Shown piece by piece: positions 31,579 to 36,822 of a stretch of 36,822 nt of DNA. A model generated the notes under the pieces. That model did not search any database, had not been told where the DNA came from, and saw only the letters and a list, made by a program, of their open reading frames with translations. Where the stretch lies: positions 1 through 36,822 of the forward strand of contig JAHJKL010000085.1 of the NCBI GenBank assembly GCA_018822365.1, written 5' to 3'. The first letter of the stretch is position 1; every line of letters begins with the position of its first letter. This DNA comes from Candidatus Margulisiibacteriota bacterium. Its GTDB lineage: Bacteria; Margulisbacteria; WOR-1; O2-12-FULL-45-9; XYB2-FULL-48-7. The position numbers and the translations under genes are program-made.

Positions 31579-31603
31579 GGCAACGGACAAGCCGTTGCCC
31601 TAC
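31579..31603 (-). repeat. REP hairpin with GTAG head (right, inverted)
   Basis: On the minus strand: GTAG then stem GGCAACGG / CCGTTGCC with loop CTTGT. It is the same design as the left REP, in opposite orientation, with one compensated stem pair changed (AAGGG/CCCTT against AACGG/CCGTT). It lies 9 nt after the transposase stop. Confidence 0.87.
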
Positions 31604-31652
31604 ATTTATCCCTGATTCTTACCCTTGAAATTTCAGCAATTTCGTTAGAAAG

Positions 31653-33230
31653 CTAGATCTTAACCTGCGTCGCGCCGAAGATCCCGTCTATTTTGGTCAG
31701 ACCGGCCAAAATCTTGTCGCTTACCGGACCATCAACGTTCAAGACCATGACCGCTTTTTCACCAACCTTGACCCGACCAACATCCATTGCCGCAATGTTG
31801 ATCGATTCCCCACCCAGGAAGGTCCCGACTTTGCCGATCATCCCCGGCTTATCAATATTGGAAAGGATCAAGAGATACCCTTCCGGCACCGCGTCGACCC
31901 GGAACCCATCGATCTCCACCAGCCGGTCGCCGGCACCAACAAAGATCGTGCCGCTGACGGAACGCTCCCCTTTGGGGGTTGTCACTTTGACCCTGATCAG
32001 GCTGGCAAAATCCTTGGCTTCTTTACTTTTGCTTTCAATAACCTCGATGCCCCGTTCTTTGGCGACCAAGGGGGCGTTGACAAAATTAACCACCACTTCC
32101 ATAACCGGGGAAAGAAGTCCTTTGAGAACAACCGTCGTAAGCGGCGAGACCTCGTTCTCGGCCACTTCGCCGGAATACTGGACGTAAACTTTGGCGATCG
32201 GTCCATCGGCCAACTGGGCCGCCAGGTTCCCCAGCTTTTCCGCCAGCCCCATGAACGGTTTGACCGGGGCGATCAGCTCCGGCTTCATCGATGGAATATT
32301 GACCGCCGACCGGGCCGCCCCCCCCTTTAAGACCTCAATGATCTGTTCAACTACGTCGACCGAAACGTTGACCTGCGCTTCAACAGTTGAAGCGCCAAGG
32401 TGAGGGGTCACGACAACATTGTCCAATTCAAATAACGGGCTCGATTCGCACGGCTCCTTCTCAAAGACGTCCAGGGCGGCGGCGGCGACCCGTCCGCTCT
32501 TGAGAGCGTCATATAGATCTTTTTCGTTGATGATCCCGCCACGGGCGACGTTAACCAGCCTAACCCCTTTTTTCATTTTGGCAATCATGGCGGCATTGAC
32601 CATTCCGGCGGTCTCTTTGGTCTTGGGAATGTGAAAAGTAATGAAATCGGCTTCTTTAATGACGTCGTCAAAACTTTTTAGTTCGACCCCCAGGTTTTTG
32701 GCGTACGCTTCGGTCACGAAAGGATCGGAGGCAAGGACCTTCATCCCCATACCGAGAGCATAAGACGCTACCCGGCGGCCAATTTTCCCCAGGCCGACCA
32801 CGCCAAGAGTCTTATTGAGGACCTCCACCCCTTTGAAAGATTTCTTGTCCCAGACGCAGGTTTTAAGCTTGCCGTGAGCCTGCGGGATCATCCGGGCCAT
32901 AGAAAGCAACATCGCAAAGGTATGCTCCGCGGCGGCAACAGTGTTTCCCTCCGGCGAATTGACCACAATAACCCCGTTCTTGGTCGCGGTCGGCAGGTCG
33001 ATATTGTCAACCCCGACCCCGGCCCGGCCGATGATCTTGAGTTTTTTGCCGGCTTCAATGATCTTGGGGGTGACTTTTGTTTCGGAGCGGACCACCAAAG
33101 CGTCGTATTCCGGAATAATTTTAATCAGTTCGTCTTCGGCAAGCCCAGTCTTCATCTCCGCTTCGATCCCGGCATCGCGGAACATTTTCAAGCCAATTTC
33201 TTCAAGTTTATCTGAGGCTAACACTTTCAT
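31653..33230 (-). CDS. serA: D-3-phosphoglycerate dehydrogenase
   Basis: First committed step of serine synthesis: oxidises 3-phosphoglycerate to 3-phosphohydroxypyruvate with NAD. The 525-residue long-form enzyme has the D-2-hydroxyacid dehydrogenase fold: GRAGVGVDNIDL, the NAD loop GVVGLGKIGRRVA, VNVARGGIINEKDLYDAL and VVTPHLGAST with the catalytic His. An intervening ASB domain (about 310-445) and a C-terminal ACT domain (about 450-525, LLILSNIDKPGMIGKVGTFL) that can sense serine follow. Good GGAGGGG ribosome site before ATG 33230. Its last 27 bases are duplicated on the far side of the RAYT island, and the stop is now TAG where the other copy would give TAA. Confidence 0.96.
   Translation of the reverse strand: MKVLASDKLEEIGLKMFRDAGIEAEMKTGLAEDELIKIIPEYDALVVRSETKVTPKIIEAGKKLKIIGRAGVGVDNIDLPTATKNGVIVVNSPEGNTVAAAEHTFAMLLSMARMIPQAHGKLKTCVWDKKSFKGVEVLNKTLGVVGLGKIGRRVASYALGMGMKVLASDPFVTEAYAKNLGVELKSFDDVIKEADFITFHIPKTKETAGMVNAAMIAKMKKGVRLVNVARGGIINEKDLYDALKSGRVAAAALDVFEKEPCESSPLFELDNVVVTPHLGASTVEAQVNVSVDVVEQIIEVLKGGAARSAVNIPSMKPELIAPVKPFMGLAEKLGNLAAQLADGPIAKVYVQYSGEVAENEVSPLTTVVLKGLLSPVMEVVVNFVNAPLVAKERGIEVIESKSKEAKDFASLIRVKVTTPKGERSVSGTIFVGAGDRLVEIDGFRVDAVPEGYLLILSNIDKPGMIGKVGTFLGGESINIAAMDVGRVKVGEKAVMVLNVDGPVSDKILAGLTKIDGIFGATQVKI
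31654..31680. repeat. 27-bp direct repeat, right copy (serA 3' end)
   Basis: Identical to 31024-31050. It encodes the serA C-terminus (FGATQVKI and stop). Confidence 0.95.
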
Positions 33231-33266
33231 TAGGACCCCTCCGTTCAGTAAATAAGGAATAGAGTA

Positions 33267-33275
33267 ATTATATCA
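33267..33275 (-). promoter_or_regulatory. Extended -10 promoter (TGATATAAT) for serA
   Basis: TGATATAAT on the minus strand, about 36 nt before ATG 33230, followed by a leader with GGAGGGG. It has the same 9-mer as the promoter at 3186-3194. Confidence 0.62.
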
Positions 33276-33282
33276 CGCGGTA

Positions 33283-34200
33283 TTAGCGCTTACGCTTATC
33301 AAAGACGACCAGGTAGGTTTTGCCAAGCTCGCGCCCCTCGCCGATCACCTTGATCACATAAATACCATTAGCCAATGGCTGGTTGGAAATATCGGATATT
33401 CCGCTGAATTCAACCTGGTTGTAACCCGCCCTGGCCAGCATCTTTAAGTTCCAATCCGGTCCGCGGCCGGCCGGGTTTAACACGACAAGATTGACCTCGG
33501 TATCCTTGGAAACGCTGAAAGCGACCGGCACCCCTTTCCCCGGGACCGGCGGATAAGTCGGGGAAAATGTCCCGGACGGAACAGAAAGCCCTTCGACTTT
33601 GGCCGGCCCGGTATCGACCGTCAACTCATAGTTCTTGGTAAGACGGCGGTCCTGGCCATCCCTGGCCTCGATCAATAGAGCGTAACTTCCGGCCGCCAGT
33701 TCCGCCGGGTCATAAAGCAGGGTTGAAACCTGGGACGTCTCCTGGGAAGCGGGATCCAGAAAAGAAGCCCGGTTATTGCTGTTGATAACAACTTTATTGT
33801 TAAAAGAAACCGTGATCGAAGCAAGGTCGACCCCGATCCTGTCGGAGATCACCAGTTTGAATTTCGGCAGGTAGTTGATCTTGTCCGAAACATTCAGCGG
33901 CATCCCGCTCTCGCGATTATAAGCAACGATCTGCAGGGAAAACTCGCCGATCCTAACGAACGCCGGAGGGAGTGAAAAAGCCGCCGGGAAGAAAAAACCA
34001 GGATAAAAGATCGTTATTTCCCCAAAAAGAGGAGACTGGCTGTCGATCGCCATTTTCGGCTCGACTACATAATTAGCTGAGCTGACCTTCTTCCCTCCGG
34101 AATCAATAATGCTCTGGGGGAGCTTGTAGTTGGCGCTTTGAGGCGCCAGCATTGCTGCTGCTCCGGTCAAGGCCAATAGAATAAATGCAATTTTTTTCAC
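33283..34200 (-). CDS. Exported protein with Ig-like / FlgD-like C-terminal domain
   Basis: 305 residues. A signal peptide (MKKIAFILLALTGAAAMLA) is followed by a short linker (NYKLPQSIIDSGGKKVSS) of a type often seen before beta-sandwich domains in secreted proteins. Residues about 80-200 form strand-rich segments (LKLVISDRIGVDLASITVSF-like, SYALLIEARDGQDRR). Residues 215-300 resemble the FlgD Ig-like fold (VNLVVLNPAGRG, YNQVEFSGISDISNQPLANG, YVIKVIGEG). The GTG start at 34200 overlaps the TGA of the large fibre-like gene, so the two are coupled and may form a surface assembly. Function unknown; no catalytic motif seen. Confidence 0.68.
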   Translation of the reverse strand: MKKIAFILLALTGAAAMLAPQSANYKLPQSIIDSGGKKVSSANYVVEPKMAIDSQSPLFGEITIFYPGFFFPAAFSLPPAFVRIGEFSLQIVAYNRESGMPLNVSDKINYLPKFKLVISDRIGVDLASITVSFNNKVVINSNNRASFLDPASQETSQVSTLLYDPAELAAGSYALLIEARDGQDRRLTKNYELTVDTGPAKVEGLSVPSGTFSPTYPPVPGKGVPVAFSVSKDTEVNLVVLNPAGRGPDWNLKMLARAGYNQVEFSGISDISNQPLANGIYVIKVIGEGRELGKTYLVVFDKRKR

Positions 34201-36822
34201 TCGATCTCCGGCGGCGGAACGGGATCTTCTTCTGTTTTAATATATTCAACCCCTTTAGGATCAAACCAATCTTTGACCAGCTTATCTTTTCTGGTCCCGA
34301 CCGCCAGGACGTTATACTGCCCATCGGCGTTAGCCGTGATCTCGATCTCGGTCAAAGCACCATTAGCTTCCCCATAGGCTTGGCCAAAATGTTTCTTTGG
34401 AGAGACCCAAACCTGGACATTTTCGTTCAAGAATTTAAAGTAATCGGGAAGAATGATCCTGGCGCTCCCCCCTTCCACCGTCGCCACCCAGCGGTAAAGA
34501 TTGTCACCTCGGGTCGGGCTTTCAACAAAGGAGTGGCGCAGGCGATACCCCTGGCTCGCTTTAGCTGGATCGGGGTGGACGATATCGAAAGAGCCTCCCC
34601 CTTTGGAAAGTGTTCCGTCAACAATACAATCACCCGCGACATGCAACAATGCCTGCGGATTATCAGTCCCAATCCCGGTATCATTCCACAAACAATTCAT
34701 CCCCCCTTGAGCATACAACGCGTAGCCGGCCGCGCTATTCGTTTGACCGAATAAGGCATAATTTACCCCGGAACCTGATTGCGCCTCGGCAAATACGGCA
34801 TAACCGGCATTCGACGCTGAAGTAAAATAACCACCATAATTAGCGCCAGTTGTTGAACTCGCGGTCCCATCAAAACCTATGCCAGTTGAATTTCTCGCTA
34901 GTCCTTTCACTCCATATCTGTCCCCGTTGCCATAAACCCCACTCCCACTATCTGAAGTGTATCCATAAACCCCAGTTTTGGTCGTACCGCTGTCAACAAT
35001 ATTAATAAAATGGGCTAATTCCCCGTAAGTCGTCCCCCCTGGGATTTCCCCTCTGACCCCAATCGCCAGGGTCCCGTCCGATACCTGGCCGCTTCGGAAA
35101 TACCCCCCCATCCCTCCGGTTGAGTAGCTGTTAATCCCGGAGATAGCTCTGCCGGTCGCGGCATTAACTTCCGCTGATATCGCCACCCCGCTGGCATGGG
35201 TGCTTTTTACATTGATCACGTAAGCGGCAGTCGTCGATTGCTGGGTCGTTGGGCCAAGTTGAACATACCCCGATAAGTCCGGGGTGCTCCCGCCAGTCGC
35301 CGCTGTCGTCTGAATTGTCCCGTCCGCAAATTTAAGGCCGCCGCCGCTACCACTGGTTATCTCTATTGTCCCGACCACACTCAATTTCTCTCCAGGATTA
35401 TCTGTCCCAATCCCGGTGTTCCCCTGAAAATAAGTCCGGCCCCCCTCACCATAGACAGCGTATCCATTACTACTATTAGTTTTCGCGCGAAGGCCATAAT
35501 TTGTCCCGCTCGCGTCCTGGGCAAGCGCGTAAACGCCCATACCTGATGAGCCGTCCGCTTTCCCACTAACCCCGCGGCCCGCAGTCGACGAGGAAAAACC
35601 ATACACCCCAGCATAAAATGCGTCATCCCCCTCAATACCACTGGGGGGTTCTCGGCCAATCTCACCATAATTATTCCCGCTCCCTGACTCCCCTTTGGCT
35701 CCGATTGATTTTACTCCGGCAAATGAAATCGTTCCCCCTTTAAAAAACCCTCCTGTCCCGCCGTCTGATGTCGAATTATTTCGTCCATATATTCCATATC
35801 CCGCACTGGCAGTCGTTTCAGCAGAAACACCAATCCCACTCGCGTTCGTCGTCTTAACTCGTATCACGTAAGCGGCGGTCGTTGACTGTTGGGTCGTCGG
35901 GCCAAGCTGAACATAACCGGAGAGGTCGGCTGAATCGAGTTTGTTGTTGAATGTTGTCCAATCCCCGCTGGTCAGGTATCCGTCAGCTCCTCCGCTCGCC
36001 GCCGGCATCGAGATCGTTCCAGTTGTCGTAATCGGTCCGCCAAGCAGAGGCGCTTGCGTATTGACCTGCGTCACCGTCCCGCCGGCGGTCGAAACAGCAG
36101 TGATCTGAATATTCTGCCCAACCTGATTTAAACTGATACCTGCTCCGCTGGATAAAGTCACCGCGTCATGTAGAGCAGTCGCTCCAGTAGATGCCAGGCT
36201 GGTTACCACCTGGCCAGTCCCAATTTTTACCGCCGTAACCGCTCCGTCAGAAATACCGGCGGTAATCACCGCATTGCTGGCAATTGCCCCAGCCGTCACA
36301 ATGCCGGTTCCCAGATGAGTCGCGTTAATCCCTCCAGCCGCGATCGAAACTGTCCCTGTCGTGTTGATCGGCCCGCCGGTCAGGCCGCTCCCAGTATCAA
36401 TCTGGGTCACTGTTCCTGTCCCACCAGCCGCCCCCCAGGCCAGGCCGGTCGCGGTATAGGTCAACAGGTAGCTGTTGACCGGATCGTTCATAACATGGAT
36501 CTTTGGTTCGCTGATCGTGTCATTGGCGATCGCTCCATCAGTCACCACCCCAGTCCCCAGGTGGGTCGCGTTAATTCCTCCCGCCGCGATCGAGACCGTC
36601 CCGGTCGTGTTGATCGGCCCGCCGGTCAAACCGGAGCCGGTATCAACTTGCGTTACCGTCCCCCCGGCAGTTGAGACCGCCGTAATTTGGATATCCTGGC
36701 CAGCCTGGATCAAAGAAATGCCTGACCCGCCGGAGAGGGTCACCGCGTCGCGCAGAGGAGTCGCTCCAGTTGAAGCCAGACTGGTTATCGCTTGTCCAGC
36801 AACGATGCTATCCGCGACCGCC
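34197..36822 (-). CDS. Large repetitive fibre-like surface protein (C-terminal part)
   Basis: The frame is open to the right edge, so the N-terminus is missing; at least 874 residues are visible. The upstream part has repeated blocks (TQVDTGSGLTGGPINTTGTV, GGINATHLGTG, SLASTGAT...DAVTLS). The middle has alternating Gly/Tyr/Ala-rich units (GYGIYGRNNS, GVYGFSSSTAGRGVSGK, NYGLRAKTNSSNGYAVYGEG). It also has the tail-fibre-like tag TGIGTDNPGEKLSVVGTIEI followed by LKFADGTIQTTAA. A C-terminal domain of about 135 residues (FDIVHPDPAK, RHSFVESPTRGDN, ARIILPDYFKFLN) recurs at the end of many bacterial fibre-like surface proteins. It lacks the S74 self-cleaving chaperone motif. It is probably a trimeric or beta-helical adhesin, cotranscribed with the Ig-like protein. 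Confidence 0.72.
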   Translation of the reverse strand, partial: AVADSIVAGQAITSLASTGATPLRDAVTLSGGSGISLIQAGQDIQITAVSTAGGTVTQVDTGSGLTGGPINTTGTVSIAAGGINATHLGTGVVTDGAIANDTISEPKIHVMNDPVNSYLLTYTATGLAWGAAGGTGTVTQIDTGSGLTGGPINTTGTVSIAAGGINATHLGTGIVTAGAIASNAVITAGISDGAVTAVKIGTGQVVTSLASTGATALHDAVTLSSGAGISLNQVGQNIQITAVSTAGGTVTQVNTQAPLLGGPITTTGTISMPAASGGADGYLTSGDWTTFNNKLDSADLSGYVQLGPTTQQSTTAAYVIRVKTTNASGIGVSAETTASAGYGIYGRNNSTSDGGTGGFFKGGTISFAGVKSIGAKGESGSGNNYGEIGREPPSGIEGDDAFYAGVYGFSSSTAGRGVSGKADGSSGMGVYALAQDASGTNYGLRAKTNSSNGYAVYGEGGRTYFQGNTGIGTDNPGEKLSVVGTIEITSGSGGGLKFADGTIQTTAATGGSTPDLSGYVQLGPTTQQSTTAAYVINVKSTHASGVAISAEVNAATGRAISGINSYSTGGMGGYFRSGQVSDGTLAIGVRGEIPGGTTYGELAHFINIVDSGTTKTGVYGYTSDSGSGVYGNGDRYGVKGLARNSTGIGFDGTASSTTGANYGGYFTSASNAGYAVFAEAQSGSGVNYALFGQTNSAAGYALYAQGGMNCLWNDTGIGTDNPQALLHVAGDCIVDGTLSKGGGSFDIVHPDPAKASQGYRLRHSFVESPTRGDNLYRWVATVEGGSARIILPDYFKFLNENVQVWVSPKKHFGQAYGEANGALTEIEITANADGQYNVLAVGTRKDKLVKDWFDPKGVEYIKTEEDPVPPPEIE
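35217..35280. repeat. Internal duplication of fibre gene (copy A)
   Basis: Encodes the YVQLGPTTQQSTTAAYVI block and is nearly the same as 35865-35928. The two copies are about 650 bases apart and each opens a Gly/Tyr-rich section. Confidence 0.75.
35865..35928. repeat. Internal duplication of fibre gene (copy B)
   Basis: Second copy of the YVQLGPTTQQSTTAAYVI block; differences from 35217-35280 are scattered, mostly third-base changes. Confidence 0.75.
36324..36417. repeat. Internal duplication of fibre gene (TGSGLTGGPINTTGTV block, copy A)
   Basis: Encodes TQIDTGSGLTGGPINTTGTVSIAA-type sequence and matches 36570-36663 with silent differences. Confidence 0.75.
36570..36663. repeat. Internal duplication of fibre gene (TGSGLTGGPINTTGTV block, copy B)
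   Basis: Second copy of the block at 36324-36417. The array continues to the right edge with the SLASTGAT block also seen near 36170-36200. Confidence 0.75.

Larger units (their letters stand above)
31051..31653. mobile_element. RAYT/REP island inserted between the regulator gene and serA
   Basis: About 600 bases between two identical 27-bp repeats, containing the transposase and its two inverted REP hairpins. The inner right flank (31604-31653) holds no gene or hairpin that I can see. Without the insert, the regulator and serA stop codons would overlap, a layout like the other convergent pairs in this window. Confidence 0.8.

Noticed and set aside
31064-31603. REP hairpins as intrinsic terminators of the regulator and serA genes
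   Set aside because: Stems are GC-rich but no T-run follows on either strand, and the GTAG heads plus the transposase between them fit REP elements better. Partial transcription arrest is still possible.
34197-36822. CRISPR-like or phage origin for the repeated blocks on the right
   Set aside because: Repeats are coding, in frame and diverge at silent positions, with no regular spacers. The tail-fibre-like text has no phage genes beside it in the window, so a cellular surface protein is the simpler reading.

Overview
The window looks like a bacterial chromosome segment from a diderm (two-membrane) organism. It has beta-barrel outer-membrane proteins ending in aromatic residues, two SLH-domain porin-like proteins of the OmpM/cyanobacterial type, and a type IV pilus assembly operon. 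SLH-anchored porins, a UgtP/MGDG-synthase-like glycosyltransferase, frequent GATC and some GCGATCGC palindromes would fit an uncultured lineage near Cyanobacteria (Margulisbacteria/WOR-1-like). That placement is an inference, not something the sequence proves. Gene packing is very tight, no stretch over 300 bases lacks a gene, and I saw no rRNA, tRNA or CRISPR.

Layout, left to right. 1-4.9 kb (minus strand): a partial homospermidine-synthase-like gene, rdgB, purD, an outer-membrane barrel protein and recJ. Small repeat elements have invaded the purD and rdgB reading frames. 4.9-9.3 kb (minus): a pilus block of receiver-only response regulator, pilB, pilC, a frameshifted four-helix membrane protein and a pilin, closed by a strong terminator. 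9.3-10.4 kb (plus): hflX. 10.4-18.0 kb (minus): a run from a diacylglycerol-glucosyltransferase-like gene through two SLH porins, a short birA, a TMTC-like membrane/TPR protein, chorismate mutase and DAHP synthase. 18.1-23.1 kb (plus): histidine kinase, KAS III-like synthase, histidine kinase. 23.1-29.5 kb (minus): a seven-gene overlapping operon of histidine kinase, short recO, MFS exporter, 79-residue coiled-coil protein, radical SAM/SPASM-like enzyme, GT4 glycosyltransferase and sugar-nucleotide epimerase. 29.7-31.0 kb (plus): an NtrC-type sigma-54 activator, divergent from that kinase and with its own near-consensus sigma-54 promoter. 31.0-31.65 kb: an AT-rich REP-associated transposase flanked by two inverted GTAG hairpins and a 27-bp direct duplication of the serA 3' end. 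31.65-36.8 kb (minus): serA, an exported Ig/FlgD-like protein and a large repetitive fibre-like surface protein that runs off the right edge.

The most unusual points are: (i) the RAYT/REP island and its 27-bp duplication; (ii) the self-driven sigma-54 two-component pair next to the radical SAM/small-protein/export operon; (iii) a fatty-acid-type condensing enzyme between two sensor kinases; (iv) a 28-bp palindrome family in upstream regions; (v) repeats domesticated into purD and rdgB; and (vi) several genes whose -10 box lies 7-10 nt from the start codon with no Shine-Dalgarno, suggesting leaderless mRNAs.
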